The notes under the pieces were generated by a model. That model was not told where the DNA came from. It did not search any database and worked only from the letters and a program-made list of their open reading frames with translations. Shown piece after piece: positions 17,014 through 24,411 of a stretch of 64,000 bases of DNA. The position numbers were made by a program, and so were the translations under genes. Within the stretch, counting starts at the first letter, position 1. Each line of letters begins with the position of its first letter. Source of the stretch: Lentilactobacillus kisonensis DSM 19906 = JCM 15041 (GTDB taxonomy: Bacteria > Bacillota > Bacilli > Lactobacillales > Lactobacillaceae). Location: contig NZ_AZEB01000004.1 in the NCBI RefSeq assembly GCF_001434135.1, forward strand, positions 80,250 to 144,249, given 5' to 3'.

Positions 17014-17874
17014 CTAATTCAATTGGTCCCAATCAATATCCCAAACAACGCCCATTGCCTTTTCACCTGTATGCACGGTGATGGCCGGACTAATTTGATA
17101 TGTACTGATGCTAACGTCTGGGAAATGCTCGTGAAACGCTGCAACCCACGATTTGCTGAGAACGGGATTGTGCGCATCGACCACCGAAATACGCATCGGT
17201 AGGGTCGTTTTCTCTTTGTCGATTTCGTTGATAATGTATTGGAGTGCCTGCTTCATTGTCCGTTCCTTAGCTTTGGGAACAATTTTACCAGCTTCGTCAA
17301 AGGTTAGAATTGGCTTAATCTTAAGTAGGTTACCAAAGAAAGCGGAGGTGTTGGAAATTCGACCGGTTCGTTGCAGGTGGGATAAGCTATCAACCACCAG
17401 ACAAACGTGAATGGAATCCCGCACTTGTTCCAATTTGGGTAAAATAGTCGTGGCATTCTCACCCGCCATCGCGAGTTTGCCCGCTAACAATGCCAGGTCA
17501 GCCTCACCGGCACTCGCAATTTTGGAGTCAAATGGGTAAACCTTAATGTTGGTTACTTGCCGGCTGTAAGCAACAAGGTTTTCGTAAAATGACGTGATTC
17601 CTGACGACAAGTTCACGCAAATGACTTCATCAAATCCTTGCTGACTGAGCTGGTCAAAGGCGGCTTGCATTTGGCCCATAGTGACCTGAGCGGTAGTTGG
17701 GAGTTGCTTAGTTGTTGCAAGCTTTTCAAGGAAGGCTTCTGATGTAATATCGATGCCATCGCGATACTGAGTTTGCCCAAAAATCACGGTAATTGGTAAA
17801 ACAGTGATCCGGTATTTATCCGCCAGTTCCTTATCAAGGTAACTGGCACTGTCAGTTATTACGGCTGTTTTCAT
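17014..17874 (-). CDS. DegV family protein (FakB-like fatty-acid-binding)
   Basis: 286 aa. DegV/FakB proteins hold a fatty acid for phosphorylation by FakA. The N-terminal TDSASYLDKEL is the DegV signature loop; TSQ/TTAQVTMGQ and INLSSGITS-like segments (here VNLSSGITSFYENL) line the lipid pocket. AGGAGAGG lies before the ATG. A second paralogue lies at 27726-28565. No fakA is in the window. Confidence 0.92.
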   Translation of the reverse strand: MKTAVITDSASYLDKELADKYRITVLPITVIFGQTQYRDGIDITSEAFLEKLATTKQLPTTAQVTMGQMQAAFDQLSQQGFDEVICVNLSSGITSFYENLVAYSRQVTNIKVYPFDSKIASAGEADLALLAGKLAMAGENATTILPKLEQVRDSIHVCLVVDSLSHLQRTGRISNTSAFFGNLLKIKPILTFDEAGKIVPKAKERTMKQALQYIINEIDKEKTTLPMRISVVDAHNPVLSKSWVAAFHEHFPDVSISTYQISPAITVHTGEKAMGVVWDIDWDQLN

Positions 17875-17993
17875 ATTCTTATTCCTCTCCTCGGGGTTCG
17901 TTATTATTTTAACCTTGATTTAGGGGGAATACAAAGGAAGCGTCCAGGAAAAAAGTAAAAGTTGATATAATTTGAATTATTTTAATTTTATTA

Positions 17994-18022
17994 TTTACTT
18001 TTCATAATCGACGTGATAATAT
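17994..18022 (+). promoter_or_regulatory. Promoter of the Ile/Val leader transcript
   Basis: TTTACT, 17-base spacer, TAATAT. Transcription would begin near 18029, giving a short leader before the leader peptide ATG at 18054. Confidence 0.6.
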
Positions 18023-18053
18023 CTTATTCAACCTATGAAAAGAGGAAATCGAA

Positions 18054-18119
18054 ATGAAAAAAACTAATCTCACACTTAACGCAAATATTGTCGTCGTCCG
18101 GGTCATTGTCATTATTTAG
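18054..18119 (+). CDS. Ile/Val-rich leader peptide (transcription attenuation)
   Basis: A 21-codon ORF, MKKTNLTLNANI-VVVRVIVII, with AGAGGAAA upstream of the ATG. The last ten codons contain five Val (all GTC) and four Ile (ATT), as expected of a ribosome-stalling leader that senses charged tRNA-Val and tRNA-Ile. It is followed at once by alternative stem-loops and a strong terminator. The pattern resembles ilv/leu leader peptides. The gene downstream is a frameshifted MHS transporter, not a biosynthetic operon. Confidence 0.82.
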   Translation: MKKTNLTLNANIVVVRVIVII

Positions 18120-18120
18120 A

Positions 18121-18208
18121 CTGCGGGCAACGTTATTATGCCCGCAAGATGCGGGCAGGATTGGTTTAAACACCAAGGACTGTCAACAACAGACCTTGGT
18201 GTTTTTTT
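18121..18208 (+). promoter_or_regulatory. Attenuator: mutually exclusive hairpins plus terminator
   Basis: TGCGGGCA (18122-18129), TGCCCGCA (18139-18146) and TGCGGGCA (18150-18157) can pair 1:2 or 2:3. A terminator follows: AACACCAAGG (18169-18178) with CCTTGGTGTT (18194-18203) and seven T. The 5' terminator arm can also pair with the upstream TTGGT (TTGGTTTAAACACCAA), giving a weak anti-terminator. Ribosome position on the leader peptide would choose between these folds. Mechanism inferred from the arrangement. Confidence 0.78.
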
Positions 18209-18226
18209 ATCCTTAAAGGAGGTGAT

Positions 18227-18271
18227 GGTGGAAGATACTCAGTTCGAATTTTCTCTCATTTCATTTTAATG
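18227..18271 (+). other. 14-codon ORF behind a perfect Shine-Dalgarno site
   Basis: AAAGGAGGTG is immediately followed by ATGGTGGAAGATACT, encoding MVEDTQFEFSLISF and a stop. The spacing is too tight for the ATG and better for the GTG. It may be the start of a lost attenuator-controlled gene or a second leader ORF. Not recognised. Confidence 0.35.
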
Positions 18272-18377
18272 TTACTCGTTAACATGTTACCAAGTGACTT
18301 TGTTGACTATTCCAAGATAGTTTTGTAAAGCGGAAAAAGTGTTTACGACACTCACTACAGAAAAGGAAGCGACCAAT

Positions 18378-19698
18378 ATGGAAGAAACACCGACTACATA
18401 TACCGAAACAAAAACAACGAAGCTTGAGCGGGATCCGATTCGAACCGTTATCATGGCATCGATGATTGGTACGGCAATTGAATTTTTCGACTTTTATGCA
18501 TACGGTACCGCGGCAGCTACTTATTTTCCCAATGTCTTTTTCCCAGACGTAACACCGACAATTGCAATGATTTTAAGCCTATTAACCTTTGGAGTAGCGT
18601 TTGTTGCCCGGCCGCTGGGCTCCTTATTATTCGGTCACTTTGGCGATAAATTAGGGCGAAAACGTGCCCTAGTTGTTTCTTTATTGATGATGGGCCTTTC
18701 AACCGTTGCGATTGGCTTTCTTCCTGGATTCAAAGCAATTGGGATGGCTTCAATTATCCTGCTTTGTTTGGCAAGGTTTATTCAAGGAATTGGCTTGGGT
18801 GGTGAATGGTCCGGCGCTGTTTTGGTTGCGACCGAAAACGCACCAAAGGGCAAACGGGCATTATTCGGCTCGTTTACGGAATTAGGTGCACCGATTGGCT
18901 TTTTCCTGAGCAACGGCTTGTATTACATTTTGGAATCAACCCTTAACCAATCCCAGATGGCATCATTTGGCTGGCGAATCCCATTTTTGGCTTCAGCCGT
19001 TCTGGTTGTGGTTGGTCTCTGGGTACGTCGCCGGATGCAGGAAACCCCACTATTCCGATTGGCACAACAGCGGGATAATGTGCAAAAAGCGCCGCTAGTT
19101 GAAGTGTTTGTTAAAAACTGGCGCCAAGTTCTCCAAGGAACCTTGGCAATGGCGGTTTCTTACACATTCTTCTTCCTATTATCTACTTGGTCGCTCAGTT
19201 ACGCTACCACGGTACTTGGGTTTGACAATAAGGAATTTTTGCTGTTACTGATGGGGTCGGTTATTGCATTTGGTGGGATGATTGTGTACTCATCGATCTT
19301 GTCAGATAAGTTTGGCCGCAGAAAAGTCTTACTAATCAGGGACGATTGTTATCGCCGTGTTTGCATTCGTCTTTCCGTTCTTCTTTCAAGGACAGCGAAA
19401 TATTTGGGGAAGCTTGTTCTTCCTGTTGGTTGGCTTTGTAGCGATGGGGATCGTGTATGGCCCAATCGGTGCGTTATTGCCAGAGCTATTCCCAACCAAT
19501 ACCCGATATTCAGGTGCCGGCATTGCTTACAACATGTCAGCAATTGTCGGTGCAGCATTTGCTCCAACCATTGCATCGTGGTTAGTAACGGAATGGGGAA
19601 TTCATGCCGTTGGCTACTACCTGGCGATCATGGCGGTTGTGTCAATGGTTGCCCTGTTCTTTACGAAGGAAACGAAGGGGATTGATTATACAAAGTGA
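18378..19698 (+). pseudogene. MHS-family MFS transporter, interrupted by a one-base frameshift
   Basis: Metabolite:H+ symporter family (ProP/ShiA/CitA relatives). The N-terminal TM1 segment MIGTAIEFFDFYAYG and the loop GDKLGRKRAL (motif A), FIQGIGLGGEWSGA and SDKFGRRKVLL are diagnostic. After FGRRKVLLI the frame breaks at about 19338: ATC-A-GGGACGATTG contains one extra base. The true C-terminus (VFAFVFPFFFQG ... ETKGIDYTK) continues in the next frame and ends TGA at 19696-19698, inside hairpin copy 9. Start is ATG 18378 (AAAGGAAG upstream); GTG 18339 is an artefact. Corrected length about 439 aa. It is either a genuine null or an assembly error. Confidence 0.88.
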
Positions 19699-19812
19699 GC
19701 GGAACAAAGCGCTTAGAAAGCGGAGCCTAAGTTGCTCCGTTCAGAAATCCTGGGCTTGGATTTTTGGACGGAGTGGCTTAGGTGCAGCTTTCTGCTTGGA
19801 GGAGCTGTCCTA
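19694..19812 (+). repeat. Hairpin element, copy 9
   Basis: AGTGAGCGGAACAAAGC ... GGAGCTGTCCTA; its AAGTGAGC supplies the transporter stop codon TGA. Arms CTCCGTTC/GGACGGAG, CCTAAG/CTTAGG and GAAAGC/GCTTTC. First of three tandem copies in the 750-base gap 19699-20448. Confidence 0.9.
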
Positions 19813-19817
19813 AAATG

Positions 19818-19937
19818 AGTGAGCGGATTCAGGCGGTTAGAAACCGGAGTATAAGTCTCCTTGAGCGGAAATTCCTGGGTTTGGAATTTTTGATCAAGGT
19901 GCTTATGCGCAGGTTTCTGCCTGAAGGAGCTGTCCTA
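19818..19937 (+). repeat. Hairpin element, copy 10
   Basis: AGTGAGCGGATTCAGGC ... GGAGCTGTCCTA. CAGGC pairs with GCCTG, GAAACC with GGTTTC, CCTTGA with TCAAGG. Confidence 0.88.
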
Positions 19938-19943
19938 CAAAGT

Positions 19944-20063
19944 AGTGAGCGGAGCAAAACGATTAGGGATCGGAGCGTAAGTCTCCTCTACCAGAAATCC
20001 CTGGTTCTGGGATTTTTGGTAGAGGTGCTTACGCGCAGATCCCTGCTGGGAGGAGCTGTCCTA
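19944..20063 (+). repeat. Hairpin element, copy 11
   Basis: AGTGAGCGGAGCAAAAC ... GGAGCTGTCCTA. Copy-specific arm CCTCTACC/GGTAGAGG is shared with copy 3, suggesting a common ancestor. Confidence 0.88.
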
Positions 20064-20210
20064 ATCTAGGTAGATGGGCACTTGCACTCAAATTTCCGGG
20101 CCTTAATCAAGCCCCTACCAGAAGAATTAGGCGTATGCTAGCCCTGGATTTTGCAAGAGCTATCGTTAAATTGTTAATTAGTGTTGGCTAAAGTTCATAT
20201 CCTTAATAGG

Positions 20211-20262
20211 AAAGTAGCAGCTATAGAATTCATTACCTGGATTTTATCGCCGCTACTTTTTT
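20211..20262 (+). terminator. Long-looped terminator-like hairpin
   Basis: AAAGTAGC pairs with GCTACTTT across a 33-base loop, followed by TTT. It lies between the element cluster and the ATPase control region. 20064-20210 holds nothing I can name. Confidence 0.5.
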
Positions 20263-20283
20263 GACTAATTACGATTACAAAGA

Positions 20284-20411
20284 TTTCAGTTAACTGAAAA
20301 AAGCTAAACATTAAAGAATTGTTTTCAGTATAAAGATAATAAATGATAAATTAGATAAATATTTCAGTTAACTGAAAATATCAAATTAAATTACCGTAAT
20401 TTTCAGTTCAC
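20284..20411 (+). promoter_or_regulatory. Four TTTCAGT sites at exact 39-bp spacing
   Basis: TTTCAG begins at 20284, 20323, 20362 and 20401, each 39 bp apart. Sites 1 and 3 are perfect 16-bp palindromes TTTCAGTTAACTGAAA; sites 2 and 4 keep only the left half. Site 4 is 48 bp ahead of the ATPase start codon and overlaps its promoter region (TATGATAAAAT near 20419). This looks like a multi-site operator for a dimeric regulator, possibly autoregulation by the ATPase. Binding is inferred. Confidence 0.75.
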
Positions 20412-20448
20412 AGATAATTATGATAAAATAAACTTGAGGTGATTAACA

Positions 20449-21645
20449 ATGATTGAGCGGCCACTTTATATGAATCGATTAAAAGCGATGATTAATACAG
20501 AATTCGTTAAGGTAATTACCGGAGTACGAAGATCAGGAAAAAGTTTTCTGTTGTTGATGCTGCGGGATTATTTAGAAGAGCAGGGAATTTCAAAGGATCA
20601 GATTATTTATGTCAACTTTGAAAATCCGGCCTATTTTGAGATGTTTGACTATCGATCCCTATATGCATATTTGAAGGACAAGGTAAATTCAAATCAAAAA
20701 ACGTACTTTTTATTTGATGAAATTCAAGAAGTTAGTGAATGGCAAAAGTTAATTAATGGGCTTCGAGTAGCTTATGATTCAGATATTTACGTCACCGGTT
20801 CAAATGCTTCTCTCTTATCTGGTGAATTAGGAACGTATTTGACCGGGCGATATGTAGAACTCAAAATGTTGCCACTGTCCTTTCAAGAATACTTGGCTTT
20901 TAAAGACTTGGATGCTCAACAAAAGGAGAGATACTTTTCAGACTATTTAGAATATGGGGGCTTTCCGTCGGTCGTTCTGCAAGACGATAAACAGTTAAAG
21001 GATGATGTCCTAAATGGCGTTTATAGCAGTATTTTGTTACGCGACGTTGCCAATCGCGCAAGCATTAAAGAACCAGAGCTACTAGAAAGAATTGCCTTGT
21101 ATTTGTTGGATAATATCGGTCAGCTAATTAGTACTAACAAAATTGCAAATACCATTCGATCTAGTGGCAGAAAAATTAGTAATAATACGGTTGAAAATTA
21201 CATCAATCTCCTGGTAAAATCTTTTCTATTCTATAAAGCGCCGAGATATGACATTCGGGGAAAGGAATATATTAGTTCCCAATCTAAATACTATGTTGTT
21301 GACCTGGGCTTTGTGCGGTCACAATTACAGAAACGTAATACGAATAGGGGCTCGAGAATTGAAAACCTCGTCTTCTTGGAATTGAAGCGACGTCGTTACA
21401 ATGTATTCGTTGGAAGGCTTGGAATGAAAGAAATTGATTTTGTGGCGACAAACGCTGATGAAACAATCTATGTGCAGGTGACGGATCACATTCCGGAAAA
21501 TAATGAGCGTGAAACGGCTAATTTACTACAAATTGCTACCGGATATAAGCGGGTCCTCATCACTAATTCATGGAGTGATGTCGGTGAATATGAAGGTATT
21601 CCAATTATTCATGTGGTGGACTTTTTAGGTGGCCGGAAATTATGA
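20449..21645 (+). CDS. AAA-type ATPase with DUF4143 (COG1373)
   Basis: 398 aa. N-terminal P-loop domain: Walker A TGVRRSGKSF, Walker B YFLFDEIQE, arginine-containing LLRDVANRA. The C-terminal DUF4143 region includes the PD-(D/E)xK-like IENLVFLELKRR ... EIDFVA ... IYVQVTD. Members are widespread single genes of unknown role, sometimes suspected to be defence- or stress-linked. GAGGTGATT precedes the ATG. It is preceded by the 39-bp-spaced palindromes and followed by its own terminator, so it is an autonomous unit. Confidence 0.9.
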   Translation: MIERPLYMNRLKAMINTEFVKVITGVRRSGKSFLLLMLRDYLEEQGISKDQIIYVNFENPAYFEMFDYRSLYAYLKDKVNSNQKTYFLFDEIQEVSEWQKLINGLRVAYDSDIYVTGSNASLLSGELGTYLTGRYVELKMLPLSFQEYLAFKDLDAQQKERYFSDYLEYGGFPSVVLQDDKQLKDDVLNGVYSSILLRDVANRASIKEPELLERIALYLLDNIGQLISTNKIANTIRSSGRKISNNTVENYINLLVKSFLFYKAPRYDIRGKEYISSQSKYYVVDLGFVRSQLQKRNTNRGSRIENLVFLELKRRRYNVFVGRLGMKEIDFVATNADETIYVQVTDHIPENNERETANLLQIATGYKRVLITNSWSDVGEYEGIPIIHVVDFLGGRKL

Positions 21646-21655
21646 CAAGGATATT

Positions 21656-21689
21656 AAAGGAGCCAGCAAAAAATTTGCCGGCTCCTTTT
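21656..21689 (+). terminator. Bidirectional terminator between ATPase and the small ORF
   Basis: AAAGGAGCCAGC with GCCGGCTCCTTTT, T-run on both strands. Confidence 0.85.
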
Positions 21690-21700
21690 AGTAAGATCAA

Positions 21701-21895
21701 TCATTGTTCTTTTAGAATCCTAGGCTTAATTTGGGTACTTGTTTTGTTCTCAGCTGCCCGTTTCTTCTTCATTTCTTCAACCGGAGGCAACCCCATAATT
21801 TCTACTAATTCTTCAAGGGTTACTTCTGATGCCATTTTATGAACACGCCGGTATGCTTCCTCCTTCGAACCATTAAACTTAACGATTATTATCAC
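21701..21895 (-). CDS. Small protein, 64 aa, coupled to the ART-like gene
   Basis: Starts at GTG 21895, which overlaps the upstream gene's TGA (GTGA), so translation is probably coupled. Predicted helical core TLEELVEIMGLPPVEEMKKK followed by a basic tail. No relative recognised. Its position behind a putative ADP-ribosyltransferase makes it a candidate antitoxin or immunity partner; this is inference from gene order only. Confidence 0.65.
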   Translation of the reverse strand: MIIIVKFNGSKEEAYRRVHKMASEVTLEELVEIMGLPPVEEMKKKRAAENKTSTQIKPRILKEQ

Positions 21896-22467
21896 TCCAA
21901 TTCATACTGCGTAATAATTTTTTTGGTGCGGATACAATACTCAACGCCATTTGGGACAAACAATTCGACTCGCTTGTAGATGCTTGTCGATGTGGCACTT
22001 ATCACACAATCAATTTGCGAGAATTCAGTATCTCTTTTTAGTTTCCTAATGAAAGACTCAATTAACGCACCATCTAACGCGTGCTGTTTAAATGAATTGC
22101 GATATAACTTACGCAAACTCATGATAACTCGATCTAAATTGGAATCTAAAACAAAATTGCGGAATAACTTTATATCCTCTAGGTTATCGAAGAAATTCAA
22201 TGTTTGTTCCTCTTCAACCTCCAAAGTTAATCTAATAATAGCATGTTCTTTCAGACTTGTGGTGTTTGAGATGAAGAGCCGAGCTAGTTCTGTATCTTCC
22301 CAAAACCCATATAATCCATATCCCAAACTGCCGGGCTTTTTCCTAGTACCACCCATATAAAAATGGGCCCAGTCATTTTTAGGGATCTTAAAACCGGTAG
22401 TCCTTATTTTCTCCCAATTTGACTTTGCTGTTGCGTGGTAGATTATTTGCTTTACTAACGTAACCAC
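21892..22467 (-). CDS. ADP-ribosyltransferase-like protein (candidate toxin)
   Basis: 191 aa. The layout matches small ART-fold proteins (DUF3990-like): an N-terminal IYHATAKSNWEKIRTTGF (His of an H-Y-x triad), then LGYGLYGFWEDTELARLF (Tyr strand and following helix), then IIRLTLEVEEEQTLNFFDN. The third triad residue cannot be fixed by eye. No signal peptide. The start is GTG 22467 next to AGAGGAG with very short spacing, so it is uncertain. It overlaps the next small ORF by 4 bases. NAD-dependent modification is an inference; a non-enzymatic homologue is possible. Confidence 0.6.
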   Translation of the reverse strand: MVTLVKQIIYHATAKSNWEKIRTTGFKIPKNDWAHFYMGGTRKKPGSLGYGLYGFWEDTELARLFISNTTSLKEHAIIRLTLEVEEEQTLNFFDNLEDIKLFRNFVLDSNLDRVIMSLRKLYRNSFKQHALDGALIESFIRKLKRDTEFSQIDCVISATSTSIYKRVELFVPNGVEYCIRTKKIITQYELE

Positions 22468-22636
22468 TCCTCTAATTAATATTATCAGTGATTGTCGATC
22501 ACCTGATATCTATTAATTACGGAGAAATTAGTTGATTCATTTTTAGTGGGCAGTCTGCTATAAGGTTTGACACGAAATTGATGATTAGTCTATCGCTCTC
22601 AATAAGGTTTTAAAACAACCGTTACTTGAAGAACTT

Positions 22637-23467
22637 CTATGGATAAATCGACATGCTACCAACGTAGAAATCTTGCCCGCCAACGTAGTACCTAACGGAA
22701 ATGTCGACATTCCCACCAACATTCTTATTTTGTGACGGGATCATCGTTGCCAGATAATGGTTGGTCTTAGTCATTTTTAGGAGATACTGGTATTTACCAG
22801 TGTTGCTGATTTTGGTCATTGGTAAGCCGAATACTGCTGATTTCGTGTAAAAGTAGGATGTATTGCCTTTTTTGACAAACTTTTGCAGTTTCGCGTAATC
22901 AGCTGGTTTGGCATCACCGTCCGTGTAGATGTTTATTCCGGTGAAGTATTCCAAGTAACCGTCATCAGTGACCCGAAAGGCATTTTGCTTCTGCACGGCT
23001 GGACTCGTTGAGGGTGCCTTGTTGCCCTCCCAGACGTAGGGATCTCGAACATAGTTATCGGGTGTTTTGGTATAAGCTAAGTAATTTGGCACCTTCACTT
23101 TCTTGAAGAGCTGTTTTTTGGCCCAAATATAGGTGGTTATCTGCTGGTTATGCTTTGATTCGACAACCGATTTTCTGAGCGGCCAGCGAAGGTTGTTCAT
23201 ATTAATGGTTACGTAGGGCTTGCCAGTTTTAACCCCCTTACCAATTGAGCCAGCGTTAAAAACGGTTCCCTTTGGAATGGTGATGGGGACGTCCTTAAAA
23301 TAACTATTGGTGGTATGAATGGTTTGCTTGGTTTCTAAATAAAGATTGTGAGACTTGCTGGTTAAATATTGTGAACTTGCGGATGTTACTGTGGTTAGGC
23401 CGATTGTTGCTAGCAGAACGGTTGTGATTGCGAGACAAGTCGCTTTAATTTGGTTTAATAGGCTCAA
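22637..23467 (-). CDS. Secreted protein, Lactobacillaceae-type, paralogue A
   Basis: 276 aa. Signal peptide 1-31 (LAITTVLLATIGLTTVTSA). The mature part is beta-rich and basic. It shares an architecture with the next gene: IPKGTVF, then LRxPLRKSVVESKH, an aromatic Y/F-rich centre with VTDDGYLEYF, and a C-terminal strand pair. No catalytic motif or wall anchor. Starts at TTG 23467, with AAGGAG 9 bases upstream. Only 12 bases separate it from paralogue B, so the pair is an operon. Function unknown. Confidence 0.8.
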   Translation of the reverse strand: MSLLNQIKATCLAITTVLLATIGLTTVTSASSQYLTSKSHNLYLETKQTIHTTNSYFKDVPITIPKGTVFNAGSIGKGVKTGKPYVTINMNNLRWPLRKSVVESKHNQQITTYIWAKKQLFKKVKVPNYLAYTKTPDNYVRDPYVWEGNKAPSTSPAVQKQNAFRVTDDGYLEYFTGINIYTDGDAKPADYAKLQKFVKKGNTSYFYTKSAVFGLPMTKISNTGKYQYLLKMTKTNHYLATMIPSQNKNVGGNVDISVRYYVGGQDFYVGSMSIYP

Positions 23468-23479
23468 TTTGAATTCTCC

Positions 23480-24298
23480 TTATTGATGGAAAATAGTGAT
23501 ACTGTTCGGTTCGTACCAATCTTCCTTATTAATTCTTGAAATCCAGCTGGTGAGGACTTTTTGAACGTTATCTTCATTGGGGATAACCGTGATCGTGCCG
23601 GCGGAAGTTCCCTGAATCGTCAATTGAAAGTGGTCAGCTGATAATTTCACAAATGGGAGCTGGGCAATGTCATCCTTGAAGTTTAAAATCGTTCGGCCGC
23701 TTGAGACTGGATGAGTCGCACTTTGGACCTTCACGCTCGCAGTTGGTTGCGGTGAAATGTTAAAGACAAACGGCATGTTTTCGTAGTATTCAAAGTAACC
23801 ATCAGTGGTTACTCGAATTCTCGTGCCGGTTTGAGAAGCATAATCAACTGGGATTCGAGAGTCCTTCCAAAGGTTGCCAGTTTCAGTTTTAACTTTCTTT
23901 AATGACCGCTTACCATCGGATTGAGCGGCGAAGTAGTCTAAATAAACTGGCTTTTTGATTTCTTTGAAGTTGGCCGTTGTGGCTGGCAGCCAACGGGTGA
24001 TTGTACTAGTACTTTTGGCGGATAAAAGTGGCTTTCTTAAGTGATAGCTTAAACGCTCAACGTCAGTGTAGAGATACTTTCGCCCCGAGACGGTTTTGAC
24101 ACCAGCAACTTGAAGTGGTGTGTTCTTGGGAATGGTTAAGTTGACCTGCTTTTTACTATTAGTGGTCTTGATCGCTTGCTTGGTGATCACAAAGCTGTTC
24201 TTGATAATTTTAGCCTGGACCGGTTGTGCTTGAAGCAAGGTGATACCAAATAGCAGCAACGCCCCAGTTGTGAGTTTAACTTTTGTTTTTAGTTTCAA
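23480..24298 (-). CDS. Secreted protein, Lactobacillaceae-type, paralogue B
   Basis: 272 aa. Signal peptide 1-29 (TGALLLFGITLLQAQPVQA). It aligns with paralogue A through IPKNTPLQV, LSYHLRKPLLSAK and VTTDGYFEYYENM. First gene of the two-gene unit. TTG start at 24298, with GAGGAGG 8 bases upstream. Unknown function; the shared DGYxEYx block is the best family handle. Confidence 0.8.
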   Translation of the reverse strand: MKLKTKVKLTTGALLLFGITLLQAQPVQAKIIKNSFVITKQAIKTTNSKKQVNLTIPKNTPLQVAGVKTVSGRKYLYTDVERLSYHLRKPLLSAKSTSTITRWLPATTANFKEIKKPVYLDYFAAQSDGKRSLKKVKTETGNLWKDSRIPVDYASQTGTRIRVTTDGYFEYYENMPFVFNISPQPTASVKVQSATHPVSSGRTILNFKDDIAQLPFVKLSADHFQLTIQGTSAGTITVIPNEDNVQKVLTSWISRINKEDWYEPNSITIFHQ

Positions 24299-24337
24299 AT
24301 GAACAACCTCCTCTATTGGGTCAATTGTATCATGAAA

Positions 24338-24385
24338 ATGGTGCCTACCTGAAACCGACTCAGTTCGGTTTCAGGTAGGCACCAT
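24338..24385 (-). terminator. Perfect 21-bp hairpin after pgcA
   Basis: Arms 24338-24358 and 24365-24385 are perfectly complementary around the loop CTCAGT; TTTT follows on the minus strand. Terminates pgcA ahead of the secreted-protein pair. Confidence 0.85.
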
Positions 24386-24411
24386 CGTTAGATTGAATTC
24401 AAAAATAGTGG

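Noticed and set aside
18339..18377. GTG start for the MHS transporter
   Set aside because: No ribosome site; ATG 18378 has AAAGGAAG upstream.
20284..20448. Regular 39-bp repeats as a CRISPR array
   Set aside because: Only 7-16 bases are shared per unit, spacers are AT-rich and there are no cas genes; it fits an operator array.
24338..24385. Perfect 21-bp palindrome as an integration or regulatory site
   Set aside because: Its position after pgcA with T4 on the minus strand fits a terminator better.
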